Origin: Metellina segmentata
Taxonomy: Eukaryota; Arthropoda; Arachnida; Araneae; Tetragnathidae
Direction: 5' to 3'
Length of the DNA: 64,000 bases
Assembly (NCBI GenBank): GCA_947359465.1
Contig: OX375878.1
Coordinates: forward strand, 78,350,416-78,414,415
Shown: piece after piece, positions 12,140 through 23,569 of the stretch
Position numbering within the stretch: position 1 is the first letter of the stretch
Layout: every line of letters begins with the position of its first letter
The notes under the pieces: model-generated
What the model was told of the DNA's origin: nothing
What the model saw: only the letters and a program-made list of their open reading frames with translations
The model's database searches: none
Program-made: the position numbers and the translations under genes

Positions 12140-12905
12140 ACATTGCTAGTGTTGAATATCTTATTTTAAACATTTTCATGATTTATTTTTTATTTTTGAG
12201 TGTTAAGGATCCTTAACTAATAATACTATTCCTAATATGTTTGCTTAAAATATATCTAAGTATTACAACTGAATGAACAAGGCTCCATATAATGAAGACT
12301 CCCGACTTTAAAGAAATGTGGCACCATAAAACCTCATTTACTTTTCAATAGGTTAACCATAACGGTTATAGATTTCAACTCATCTTCAGATAGAGCATGA
12401 GAAAAATGCAAATGTGTTTCAATATTCGTGCAAGTAAAACATAGTACTACTATAAGAACTATTAAAACATTAAATATTTTTCTGTGATGTTTTCTGCTAA
12501 ATTTAAAAAAACTTTAATTCATAGTAAGAATGCTTATAAATAAAATTATCTAATACATGGGATGCAACTAATTTAATATTAGACTTTCTGTTAAAATTTG
12601 CTTTACAAACAATGCTGAGATGGGTTATAAAAGACTTTTTTGTAGATGTTGCTGGGCTTGTACAGCTGTGTTCCTTTGAGAACTTAAAACAGTGTTTTTG
12701 TATTGGAGTGGGTTTTCGGTGTATTCCAGTAGTGATGTCACTTTTAAGTTAGTTATTCCATTGTGGAGAACCAGAAGTAAAATCCTCATCTTCCAGTGGT
12801 TTGCTTTCCTCTGAAAATTCCTCATAGAAGTTTTTCAAAACATACTTTCTGGCTTATACATATCCAAAACTGTGACTTGCAGATCAAAAAGAAACACTAG
12901 AAAAA
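12140..12905. other. Intergenic sequence downstream of TEX30
   Basis: No recognised gene lies here. On the minus strand, AATAAA at 12910-12915 lies about 45 bases past the TEX30 stop and is the likely polyadenylation signal. Confidence 0.5.
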
Positions 12906-12958
12906 TAAATTTATTTCTGGAACAGTTACAAAAAAAATAATTTTACAAGCCATCTTTT

Positions 12959-15900
12959 TCACTTACAAATATTTGAACACCAATTTGAAATTGCTGTAAA
13001 TGCACTGATGTACATACCGTCCTGGTAATTTTCTGGTGACTTCGCTGAATGGTCACAGCCTTCAAGCCAGTGAACTTTATAAGAAGCCTTCATGCCAAGC
13101 AACATATTTTCAAAAAACTGTTTTCTGCACATTTCATCATTTGTGCCACTAAGAAAGAAAATGGGTTTCTGTGACTTCAAAAGGGGTTCATCTCTAAGGT
13201 CCTTAGTATTGTTAACTTTATGCAGTGGATAAGATAAGCAAATAACACCCATAAGTTTGATAGATATAGGTAAATTGTTGAGGATTTCAGTATCTGACAG
13301 TAGCATTACAGCTGCTCTAGCACCCATAGAACGACCTATAACAATTTTTAAAAGAAAGCATTTCTACAAATTTAAAAATACAAATTACACAAACTAATAT
13401 TTTAAAACCAATATACAATTTCTCTTGGTTCATTTTCATATACTTATTCACTACTTACCTCCAATGAATATACCTTTTGGTTCATACATCTTGTTTAGGT
13501 AATTCTGGAACAAAAATTAAGTTTCATGCAAATGACAAATAAAAGGGAATATGAGCTGTAATGAAAAAAAGTGCCAAATAAAACTTGATTATTTTGAACC
13601 TGACAGGATGTCTCTTGCAAGGAGACCTCATGACTACTGGGGTCTCTTGCACAGTTGTTGATTTTATTTATTTAAATCAAGAGATTTTTTTTTTAAACTA
13701 TATTTTCATTTAACATTTGTAATTAAACAATGAGGCCTACAGTCATAGAATTATATATAACAACATTCCAGTCAATAAAGTGTACTTTTTTTAAAAACAA
13801 ATTCAAACATGTAACAACTATTTAAAAAATATTTGTGAACTTAATACAAAGAATATACTTTTGAAATAAGAGACAATTTTTTATAGTAAAAATTACATTT
13901 CTTGACAATAGATATTTTATTGTATGTTAGAATGTTAGACGTAAAAGATGCTGAGTTTAAAATTCTCCAAGGTTTTATCCTTAAATTCTGGAAACAAAAT
14001 TCTAATACACAATTTCTCCGAAAATAGAAATTTTCTTTTATTTTCATAGAGGAAATTTCCCTGCATCGACGCGATTTCCGGAGTGAACCAAAGATTACGC
14101 GGAGTTGCGCAGTTTTGATTCTTTAGCAGAGGAAGTTCCGAAGCACTTGGCAACTCTGCTAATGTCTCGCAGTCTGAAGAACTGGTTCCAGTAAATATCA
14201 ATAGGCTTCATTCTTAATCCTTCTTCCTCAAATTATCTTTGGAGTAATTTCCACTCATCCAGTAGTACGTCTGTCGGGACATCCCATAGCATTGCTCTTG
14301 CAAATTCTAATACTTGTCGAACACTCTCGCCACTGAGTCTCTCAAGAGGACCAAGACAGGATAAACTTTTAAGGAGAGATGAACTGAAGGAGGACTTCTT
14401 CATGTTTAACATTAGCAATGTAATGCTTCTGAGCCCTTAGAAAAAAGAAATTCCTTTCCTTCTCTTTCACATTCTGTAGGTTTTTAGAAATTTGATCTCC
14501 CATCACAATATCAGCCAGAGGCTGATCTTTGGAAGAAATTCGGTCACATGATTAAATATACTTGCACTTGATACGACAAATATCACCTCAGCCTTCATAG
14601 TTTCTCTTCTAAGTAAATGAACAATTTTTTTGTAGCCTGGTCTTTGTATCATGTTTAGCTTCTTTATTTGAATGTAGTCAAGGAAATAATTTCGCACAGC
14701 AATCCAATGTTCAAGCAACCTTTCAGCAGCTGGCTTTAGGCTTAGCCACCTGCTTGATGAAATGGTGAGTGGGAAGTTTCAAGTCTTCTTGAATTTGTAT
14801 GTTGACCAACGCTTAGGCCACTAATTAAAAAATCTGAGAATAGTAAAAACTAGTTCAGACACATCTTCCCCTAACTCTTTTAGACCTTCAAGAAAAGTGT
14901 TATGTATTGTGTGAATATTACATGTCCCAATGTTAATTAGTTCTTTTTTTCGGGTAGAAGGTAATGAGTCATTAATCTTTTTAAAAACTGACTTTCACTA
15001 AAGAAACTCAAGAAATTGTAATAATCAACTTCGATGATAACAGATAATGATTTTCAATACGTTCGCAACGCTCCTTCAATATTTAACCCTCTGGATACAG
15101 ACGGCCGAAATTTTTGCATTCTCTAGTTACGGAGGGGTTTAGAATCTTTCAGATCTCAAACTCCTGAAGAAACGGCAGAAGTCCATTAAGATTTCCATGC
15201 CCTCATTTCTGTGCCACAAAGAGAGCAGCGCGTGAATAGCCTCCGTTCTATAGACAGGAATGTTGGTGTTCTCGATGGGGAGCTTCGAGCGCTTAGAATG
15301 TATGAGCGGTTGATGATCCATCCCCTTAAAAACTTTGCCGAAGACACCTTAGAGCAGGCCTCGAAATAGATTTTTTAATACAGGTGCACTTTGTGCACCT
15401 AAATTTTTAAATTAGGTGCACTGCGTGCACCTAGTGGGAAAAAATTAGGTGCACAATCATATTTTCATGTGCACCCGGGTATTTCGAGCCCTGCCTTAGA
15501 GTGTAAATTATCATACATATTGAAGATTCCACCATCCTTTCAGAGTTTACCTGCGATGTAACTACACCTTCTAGACATAATCAGACCCACAATAGGAACT
15601 GAAACATGTCATGACAAAGGTACTAATTTGGATTGCCTCTCCTCATGGGTTAACGTTGAGTTAATATCAGCTTGATCTGTCCGGTCTCTTGACCTTTCCA
15701 TTCTCGTCTTATTCTAGAATCCAAAAATAAAACGGGTCTGTTGAGACCACCCTCAAATTTGTGTATGGAGGATGTTATCCCCCTTTTAAGTGACCACTGG
15801 CATCGATTACCATTTACGAGCTGTCAGCGTCTGACTTCCTAGAGGGTTCCTCCTTTTGTTCGACCCTGTTGACCAGTGATATCTATCTTGCTCCAAATGA

Positions 15901-18900
15901 TACGCCACACATACTATGACAGGAAAACGTTAGTCGTAAATGCCACTCAAGGTTCTATCACACAAGTTAGGTAAGAGGGGTCGGACATGCAGATGGCCTT
16001 GCTTCCCTTAAACTTCGCCACTTCATTTTACAGATAGCCTTTTACTGTGGAAAAATTTCCAGAACTTGCTGCTAACACACTATTACACATGCCGGCTATG
16101 TCTCTATCTCAGATCTGTGATCTTCACAAACCTTGTTTACAATTGACCAGTTTTTAATGTAAGATTCAAGAGAATCTTCTTCGTACCTCTGGATGAAGTA
16201 CTAATGCATTTCCACCTTCTGCATGATACCATGCTTTTGGAAGATGCTGATTTCGAAAATATTTCAATTATTTAAAACCTGTTTTGTTATATGAATTTTA
16301 ACCAAATCTTTGGCTAACAGATTTAAAATGCGAGCACTGCATACATATGTCAGTCCATCAAATCCAAGCTCTTCATGAAGAATCTCTGGCAGAAACCATA
16401 TTGGCTGTATTGTCTGTAACAAAACTTGATACTTTACCTTCAAAGTTTTCTTCTGTTGACTTTACTGAATTGAAAACCAAATTTGCCAAATAATTTCCAG
16501 TATGAGATGAGCCGGATGTGTCAATAATATCAACGAGAATAACTTTACCACACTTTTTGTAATACACTTAGACAATTGGTTCATTACGAATGTTCGACCA
16601 TCCATCCATTGCCATGCAAACTGTCTCATTTTCTAGCTCAGCTTTACATTTCATAATTTCATCATTGTAAATATTGGGTAACCATTTATCAGCAAGATCA
16701 GTCAAAACTTTTGACTTTTTAGATTCACTGTTGCAATTGTTTCCAAAAACTTTTTTTTTTCCATATTCCTCAATAACAGAGTTAAAGGATCTGGAACAGA
16801 CAGATAAACTGGAACAAAGTTGCCAGTAAATCTTACTCTCAAAAGTAGCCAAATATCCAATCAACCAATATAAAAATTCAACATGCCCAATTTTGTGTCC
16901 AGATTTCACAAACATGGTAAGTAGTTGAATTGAATGTTGTACTGGAACAAGGAAACATGCTACTGAAAATGATCCTAGATCAATCTCAAATGGAAAGATC
17001 CAAGGAGAAGAGCTTGTAATTTTGAATCGGATGACTATGTAACACCTGATTGGGCACCCCATTCTTCAAACTTCCACACCATGCCAATGTGAGGTCATGA
17101 CAGTTTTAACATGCACCAACCTCCATGTACACTTTGGTCTTTGGTTGGATTGAGTTTGGGACTAGCAACTCTCCAGTTGCTAATCTGCTACTCTTCGAAT
17201 CAGGCTGCAATGACCCCTTCATAAAAAGGAACCTGTTGCATTTTACCATCTGATCAGATTTAAGTCAATGATATATGACAATAAAGTTTAGTAAAACAAA
17301 CTTTAAAAAAAATGAAAGCCATGTAATGTGAAACTTGCTTTGCTACAAAAGCTTCTTTTCAACATGAGAAGTAATCAAGTAAGTAAAAAGTTGTTTGCAT
17401 GAAAAATTAACGTTTGACTGAGGAAAACTACTGTCCCTAGAGCAGTATTCAATTAAGACTCCTGATAGCGTACTAATGTGAGAGTTTTGATAATCCTTTT
17501 TGTGTGAAGGAGAATAATTTGATGTTCCTTATGAGCTGATAAAGCACAATTGATCAATCTATCACTTAAATCAATACAATAGTTTAGATTTAGTTCCAAA
17601 TTATTATTCTCCCTTTTAGGTCATTTTCTCCTTTATAATATTTTACTAGTAAGAACTATCCTTGCACCCATGAGTTTAAATTATTACGGCCATTAACAGT
17701 AGGAATCTGGGTCATTGATTAACAAATGAAATGGGATGTATTAAGATTGAAGCAATAAAGATCTTCCTGTACTAGATGTCTGTTCTGATCCTTGTTCAAA
17801 CCTAAAAAGGAACCCTTTTCAAGTTACATTAAGGAAACACACAATGAAGAGTTGTCCATGTGGACATTTCCCTTCTCTGTTCTGATTTTGGACTTGATTT
17901 TCTCGATTCATTGTGTATGTTTAAATACTACATAAACTTACAGTTATAATGAAAATGGGCTAATGATTCAGACAAGTAACTAACATTAATGAAACTGCTC
18001 TGAAGTCAGATGAGAAGACACAAAACATTTTTGGAAAACAATTTTGCAAGAGAAATAAGACTAATATTTCAGAAACACAGTCCCTTCACACATTAGGGTC
18101 CTGGTTTGCTGCCTCCTCATCTCCCTAGCTATACCACTTGATATGAAAGAATTGTTACCAAAAATACAGATTTGCAAATTGAAAAGTTTGGAAATCACCT
18201 TTTCTTTAAAAGATTACAAGCCATGTTCATCTGGAAGCTTGAATTTATTTTCCTGTTTCCTCTGCTTCTATCAGATGTCATTGAATATTTTTTAAATAAA
18301 ATTTGAATACAAAGTTATTGGTACTTTTTTATTTTGAAACAAAGCCGAAATTTTACCATCTTTAAATTTGTTACTCCAGGCTATTTAAAAACAAGGTACA
18401 ACTCACTGCAATCTATAAAACTAAAAAATTGCTTAAAATTCTGCAAACATTAAGTATAATTAAAATCCTGCAAAACAAATAAAATTATTCATTTGAATAG
18501 TGCAGTAATCAAATTTCAGTTAACTTGTCTTGAAAAAATACAGAACTGCACTGACAAAATTGAAAATTTTGAATTTGGGGGTCGAAGTTAATTGAATCTT
18601 GACCCTTTGATTAATTTTAATAATGAATAAATAATTAAAATTAGTCAAAGGGTCAAGAGTCTTAAATTTTCATACTATCTTATTAAAAACCTAGTTACAT
18701 AAAATAAGTAAAAATACTTACAATTACTTCATTGAATACTTTTATTCTGTATTTGATGTTAAGGCCTTTGCATGTAAAGCGTAAAACTGCAAAATCTTGA
18801 TCTGCAAGATGAGATGCAATTGCACACAATTGTGGTGTCTTCAAATCTCCCCCTGCCCCATGAGTAAGAACCACCCAGTACTTTCCAGCCTTCAGATCAC

Positions 18901-18976
18901 ATTTCCTTAGGAAACAGTGGTTTACTAAACCATCTATCATTTTATCTTTGTATGGTATGGAAATATTAAACACACA
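12959..18976 (-). CDS. TEX30: TEX30-like alpha/beta-hydrolase (first coding exon missing)
   Basis: This is a member of the TEX30/KANSL3 family of alpha/beta-hydrolase-fold proteins; the substrate is unknown. Three exons join in frame: 18976-18722 (phase 0 at both ends), 13504-13459 (46 nt) and 13335-12959 with the stop. The first gives NISIPYKDKMIDG, the oxyanion-type loop LTHGAGGD and RFTCKGLNIKYR. The second gives MYEPKGIFIGG. The third gives GRSMGARAA, with Ser in a G-x-S-x-G nucleophile elbow, then ISYPLHK, SGTNDEMC (probable acidic residue) and EGCDHSAKSP (probable catalytic His). These 225 codons compare with about 227 residues in vertebrate TEX30 (from memory), so only a few start codons are missing; that exon was not placed. 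AATAAA on this strand follows the stop. The 5.2-kb second intron is full of transposon remnants. Confidence 0.88.
13505..14075. other. TEX30 intron, AT-rich
   Basis: No recognised element lies in this stretch between exon 13459-13504 and the first hAT remnant. Confidence 0.5.
14080..14930 (-). pseudogene. hAT transposase fragment inside the TEX30 intron
   Basis: Reading the minus strand from 14930 down, pieces in family order are CNIHTIHNTFLEGLKELGED, then SSRWLSLKPAAERLLEHW, then NMIQRPGYKKIVHLLRRETM, then VIFVVSSASIFNHVTEFLP, and at 14418-14233 a segment with SLSCLGPLERLSGESVRQVL. Stops and small frameshifts separate the pieces. It is the same transposase group as 1030-2890 and 11580-12130. 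Confidence 0.75.
15139..15346 (-). pseudogene. Unrecognised open frame within the dispersed repeat
   Basis: The frame 15321-15139 encodes 60 residues including RTEAIHALLSLWHRNEGMEI, with leucine-rich, helix-like composition. Upstream, with the MITE removed, an adjacent frame gives NMYDNLHSKVSSAKFLRG. Base composition is closer to coding than that of its surroundings. The family is unknown. It may be part of a transposon protein or a captured exon. Confidence 0.3.
15355..15493. mobile_element. 139-bp hAT MITE with a perfect 8-bp target-site duplication
   Basis: The left end CAGGCCTCGAAATA and the reverse complement of the right end, CAGGGCTCGAAATA, differ at one base of 14. The 8-bp CCTTAGAG directly precedes (15347-15354) and follows (15494-15501) the element, which is diagnostic of hAT insertion. 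The interior consists almost entirely of alternating AGGTGCAC and GTGCACCT words that form nested hairpins. Confidence 0.9.
16373..17062 (-). pseudogene. hAT transposase fragment with a DUF659-like region
   Basis: On the minus strand, two adjoining frames separated by one stop near 16567 read VLTDLADKWLPNIYNDEI, then ETVCMAMDGWSNIRNEPIV, then VILVDIIDTSGSSHTGNYLA, then VKSTEENFEGKVSSFVTDNT. The order LTD, DGWSN, D-SG-HT and VTDN-ANM is the catalytic-core pattern of hAT transposases carrying DUF659. It belongs to a different hAT lineage from the fragment at 14080-14930. It lies in the TEX30 intron on the same strand as the host gene. Confidence 0.8.
17065..18590. other. TEX30 intron, no recognised feature
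   Basis: This is AT-rich sequence with no recognised protein or repeat copy from elsewhere in the window. Confidence 0.5.
18597..18658. repeat. 62-nt hairpin of pre-miRNA size
   Basis: TCTTGACCCTTTGA (18597-18610) pairs with TCAAAGGGTCAAGA (18645-18658), and TAATTTTAAT (18612-18621) pairs with ATTAAAATTA (18634-18643). The single interruption is T opposite G, which would be a U-G wobble in RNA. The loop is 12 nt. The hairpin lies just inside the TEX30 intron, past the donor of exon 18722-18976. Confidence 0.75.
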
Positions 18977-18979
18977 CTG

Positions 18980-20030
18980 CAAAGAAAGGAAAATATAAAC
19001 ACATTTAGACAAGTAAACATTTATAAAAATGTGAAAAACTTTCAAGATAAATACTATTATCTTCCATCAAAAATGTAGACAAATATCAATGTATGAAAAT
19101 TCTTGCTCAAACATCTGGTCAATCAAAAAAAAATGAAAATTATAATGTTTTTCATTTTGATTTAGATACATATTTCTCATAATTCTATTTTTTTAAGAAA
19201 TAAGATAAATGTTTATGTGCAAATTAGGAACAGAACCTTTTTTGACGACATATCTTTGTGTGGATTAGATGAGAAGAAAATTACAAACACTATAGGAGCC
19301 TATCAGAGCAAGAGTGGCTAACCCACAAAATCCCGAAAATTGTATTTCATATAACTATCTTTTACTTTACTTGAAATGCTCATGTTCAAGGGTTCTAAAA
19401 GTACAAACTTATGAGTAACTAATAAATAAATTTTCAGAATCTCGAATCATATTATAGACAAATTAAAATATGTAAAATGGAAACAAGAGAAAATCGTTTT
19501 TTTGTTTTGTTTTTTTTAGTATCTTGGTGATTAGGTTACACTTGTTTTGATGTCTCCATATAGTGTTCTGTGTTGCAAAAAAAGCTTTCAGGACGAACGA
19601 AAATTCGAAAGCAAATCTGAGAGTGGAGAGTATTTTAGCGCCAACAAGTTTAAGGACGCCAAAAAGCGCCGAAAAGTTTCAAACGCTCAAACGGAAATAG
19701 CAATCACTGTTACTGTGTCCAACCAGAATTTATAATTTCGTATTTCCGGTGACCAAACGATACTATTTTATTTTCCAAAATTCGAATTCCCTTTGAAATC
19801 CATGAGATATTTCAAATTTAATCAAAACAGATAACATCTTTAGTCAACACTGTGAACAATATCTCTTCTTTCATTTGTAACCTTTGATAAAAATTTATCA
19901 GCAGATCTGCAAAATGAAGCGCACAAGTTTGAAAAAATAATTTACTACACTCAAAAGCATAACATTTTTATTACTTTATAATTATTTTCATTAGTAAATA
20001 AATTTTTGGCTGTTTATTTCTTTATATAAT
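18980..20030. other. Sequence upstream of the recognised TEX30 exons
   Basis: The missing TEX30 start exon may lie here or as far as about 23500. Nothing decisive was found. One weak candidate on the minus strand is ATGACAAATTAC at 20225-20214 followed by GTATGG, which keeps phase but has no other support. Confidence 0.35.
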
Positions 20031-20034
20031 ATTT

Positions 20035-20165
20035 CCGTGTGCATTTGCTCGTCATATGACCCTGTTTCAAAATTACGTGGTGTTGTCCTCGATCTTTCCC
20101 TTATTTATTGATCCCGGACCGTCGTAAATAGCCCGTTGTGTGACTAAAGTAAAACGTTAATTAAA
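20035..20165 (+). repeat. SINE-tail-like repeat, copy A
   Basis: It shares CGTCATATGACC, TTCAAAATTACGTGG, GTTGTCCTCG, GACCGTCGT and GTTAATTAA-type words with the reverse complement of 49855-50040. It shares its first half with 55070-55115. The last of these lies in a SINE, so this is probably a SINE body or tail. Confidence 0.55.
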
Positions 20166-21199
20166 AATTACCAATTACCAGTGTGACGTTAAGTATTATA
20201 ATACGTTCCATACGTAATTTGTCATATTTTGATGAAATATAAACATCTCAACTCCGCACTTTGACAAGTGCTAAATTTGAAAAATTGAAATTGGTATTCA
20301 AGCGAAAACTCATTTCTCTTGAAGACGCCTGATATTTTGCGGAGTACTGTAAGTCATTTTGCCCTAAATTTAGTAATCATACACTTATTTTAGTTATGCA
20401 ATCTGTTTTAGCATCCTCTGGGAAATGCTCAACATCTCCAACTGGTCCGAATACCAAATGACCGTCGCCCGACGTAGTCGTAGAAAAACGAAGTTCCTAC
20501 AATTTATATCGCTACATTTTACATACAGTAACAACATTATTTTACTCACAAATACGTGTTTAAAATTTTTAGTGAAATAAGGGAAAATAAACTACTTATT
20601 CTTTAATGCAAGTTTAAAATCGCGCAAAAAAAAATGATTCATTAAATGTTACCGAAACTTCCATGATTTGATTAATTATAATTAAGACAAATGTGACTGT
20701 TGTCCGAAATTATTTTTACATGCATAGAATCGCGGATTTCTCAGAAACAACTATCATTTTATGAATGTGTGGAATGAGATAAGTCATAAAAAATTCAAGA
20801 ACACTGCATATGATATAAAACTAGTATGAAACAAAAATGGCAATAAGTGACAAGGAGGGTTTAGAAAAAAAGAATAACTTGTAGAAAATAAGTTAAAGTT
20901 TATGAATTTAATACGGAATGTTATCGCTTCTGACTTGTACACACATATCACAATTTGATTTCGTGCTGGCAATAATGTTAACCACAGTTTGGGGTATTAA
21001 GTTTTACTCCTCCAGAAATGCGGTCTTCAAGGCATTCATATCTTGGAGGAGAATGTCTCAGTGTAACTGCTTTTCCACGATAGTCTCGTTAGTTTTCTAT
21101 CGGGGTTCAGGAGATTTTGATGGCCACAATATTCCCTCAATGGTTTCATTTTCAAGAAATTTGTCAATGAGGTTTGCTCAATGTAGGCAAGCATTATCG

Positions 21200-21560
21200 T
21201 CCACAAATAGAAAATCAGATTCATATGCTCCTCAAAGACCTCATGATGTGTTGGAGTGGTTCGAGGAGCATACTGATGAATTCCACTTAATGTCCTGGCC
21301 ACCTAACTTGCCGGATCTTAATCCGATAGAGCATACACTTGAGGTGTCATGGAGTGGCAGCTCAGACCTCAAACACCACCATGTCCTACTATCTCGACTT
21401 TGCGTGACTGCTGATTAGACATTTGGTACAACCTGTCCCCAGTCATGTACCAAGAACTTGTGGCATCTATGCCCAGGCGAGTTGCAGATGTTTTACAGGC
21501 CAAAGGAGGTGCAACGCGTTATTGAGTAGGTGGTCATAATGTTTTGGCTCTTCGGTGTAT
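21200..21560 (+). pseudogene. Tc1-like transposase C-terminal fragment
   Basis: Translation gives WFEEHTDEFHLMSWPPNLPD followed by LNPIEHTLEV. This is the W-P-x-SPDLNPIEH region with the third catalytic acidic position of Tc1/mariner transposases. Downstream frames with shifts give LVQPVPSHVPRTC and a C-terminal serine-rich stretch. It ends at a terminus-like GTGGTCATAATGTTTTGGCT near 21530-21550. Sequence before about 21200 shows only weak similarity, so the copy is incomplete. Confidence 0.75.
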
Positions 21561-22116
21561 AATGTATGTGTATTTTACAAAATATGTGAAGGCTCGAAAG
21601 TGGCCGCTGGCCATTTTCAAAATTTCTTAATTTTTACCTTTAGTATTGAATAATTGGTATTTGAGTATGTATTTGAATGCATATATAACAATCATTTATC
21701 GATAATAAGAATTGGAAAATTACAATATATAGCTGTTATTTAAAAGTAACACTGATTATTTGCGTCCTCCTTAGAATAGTGTTAGAGCACTGGAATTGTA
21801 CTATACAGGTTCATGGTTTGCATACACTACAAGAGGAATTTAGTGGATTGTTGTTTTATGCGAATAATTTTTGACAAGGTGGTCAAATTTATTCTATTTT
21901 TCTTAAATATTTTGATCAAGCTAAAAGTTTGGAATAATTTAGTGATTGTGTTTCTACTATTAAGTTACGAAAAAATAATGAGAAAGTAAAATAATTAAAA
22001 ACAGTGATTTTTCTATTTTTTTTAATAAAAATTTTATTGGGAATGACAGTTTCGAAAATATCACAAATTTTCAGTCTTATGTGTCAAGATATGAATTATC
22101 TCAATACCTCTGGGGG

Positions 22117-22917
22117 AACAGCTACACTCGTTGTTTATGAGCGATGGCAACGGCCCTCGGCGATTGTTTTGGCGCACTTCTAAAGTCGCCAAGGAAAAAA
22201 TTATTTCCTAACTCTTTTTCTGTCACAAATTTTTTTCTTTTTACAACACACTTTTTAAGCACATTTAAGAAAATTCTGAAAAGTATATTTTTTAAAAACT
22301 TTCACAAAAGTAGTAAGCTTAAGCACATATCAAAACACATTTGTGAACCAGCAGAGAAACTAAGCTACCAATGTTGAGTAATAACACCCTGAAACTTATC
22401 AATTACACTAAATACAGTAGGCATGTTGAAAAAGAAAAAGATTTACAAAATAAAAAAAGCAAGAAATAATACCTGATAACGTTAGAATTCTCTCGTAAAA
22501 AATAATGAAAATGAAAATGGTAAAAAAAAAAAAAACCTCTTAATCCCTGTCGTGTAAACTATTATAATAAAATAAAAATTCCATAACTGTCAAAATACAA
22601 ATAAATGGACCAATGGTATCACAGAAAACGATTTAAAAGGACCAATGCAATCAAATGATATTTTAAAAACAAAATAACAAATGGGAGGAAATAAAAAATT
22701 TCTAACGAATCAATGAAATCAAATGACTTTAACGAATTTTGGAAGAACTTTCTAGAATATTCAAAATAAAAATCTCTGTTTGCCGAGGTTGCCATGAAAA
22801 CCACAACAGTAACGAAAGAAGGATTACCTTAATTTATCGTAACTAGCTACTAGAAGTGCGCCAAAAAAATCGCCAAGCCGTTGCCATCACTCATAAACGT
22901 AGAGTGTAGCTGTACTA
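22117..22917. mobile_element. Mutator-like MITE with about 66-bp terminal inverted repeats and a 9-bp target duplication
   Basis: The left end (22117-22182) and the reverse complement of the right end (22851-22917) share CAGCTACACTC, GTTTATGAG(C/T)GATGGCAACGG and TTTTGGCGCACTTCTA with few differences. CTCTGGGGG lies immediately outside both ends (22108-22116 and 22918-22926). Removing the element restores a continuous CCTCTGGGGGTACC site. Long terminal inverted repeats with a 9-bp duplication fit the Mutator (MULE) class. The 670-bp interior is AT-rich and non-coding. Confidence 0.8.
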
Positions 22918-22929
22918 CTCTGGGGGTAC

Positions 22930-23100
22930 CTGATCAGGGGGTTATCTGCCTCTGATTGGGATCTAATTTACGATATGTGTGAGTGAATGGATGTGTGAAA
23001 GGGACCTTACTGTAAAACAGACGTGTCATGTATGAAGAAGTCCAACCATCCGGGGCAATGGCACCTCCAATTGGGCCATATATGGCCCGCACGACAACAA
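22930..23100 (+). mobile_element. Probable 3' end of a LINE or SINE
   Basis: A GC-richer segment ends in GCACGACAACAACAACA. This is the same (ACA)n-type tail as the LINE end at 57640-57895, which closes with GCAACAACAACAG. No coding sequence was recognised here. Confidence 0.4.
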
Positions 23101-23569
23101 CAACATGTATTATCTATAATTTTCATCATTGTAATTTCTTTATTTTCGTCCCAAGAAAATTTTTAACTAGATGAAAATTATCGTTTTATTTTATTGCATA
23201 CATGCCAGTAAGACATCTATTTCTGCCTTTGAAAGAGATGCTATTACATTCAAGGACAAATAACTGAATAAATAAACACTATTAAATGAATTATGGTTAT
23301 AAATATGCTTGGTTTGCTAAACAGGCAAATTTTTGCTGAACCTAAAGCTTTCGAATGCCGGCAAATGTTCTAGTGGCAATTCAGAAGTCATGGCAAAAGC
23401 TCATACGATGGAACTATCAAATGGTTAGCAGCAAGAACAAGTTTACAGAGACCGTACGATAATCAGATTTTAAATGCAAAACAACTTTTCTCCTTCTGTA
23501 CTTCAACTATCAAGTTATTTTATTTGCCTTCAACTGATGTAATTCAAATTGAGTCTAAGCTTCAACTAT

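Larger units (their letters stand above)
15000..16085 (-). repeat. Dispersed repeat, copy B (inverted partner at 3235-3965)
   Basis: Its reverse complement aligns in blocks with 3235-3965, from TTCTGGAAATTTTTCC near 16065 down to CTGTTATCATCGAAGTTGAT near 15045. Copy B has an extra segment of roughly 500 bp (about 15120-15620) that holds a 60-codon frame at 15139-15321, starting MDHQPLIHSKRSKL, which I do not recognise. That frame appears to continue upstream with one frame change. The hAT MITE at 15355-15493 is inserted in this segment. Confidence 0.7.

Noticed and set aside
21036..21302. Minus-strand protein opposite the Tc1 fragment
   Set aside because: It is antisense to the recognisable transposase frame.
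20918..21418. Intact 166-codon Tc1 transposase
   Set aside because: Only the part after about 21200 matches; the first half is unrelated and the catalytic N-terminal positions are missing.
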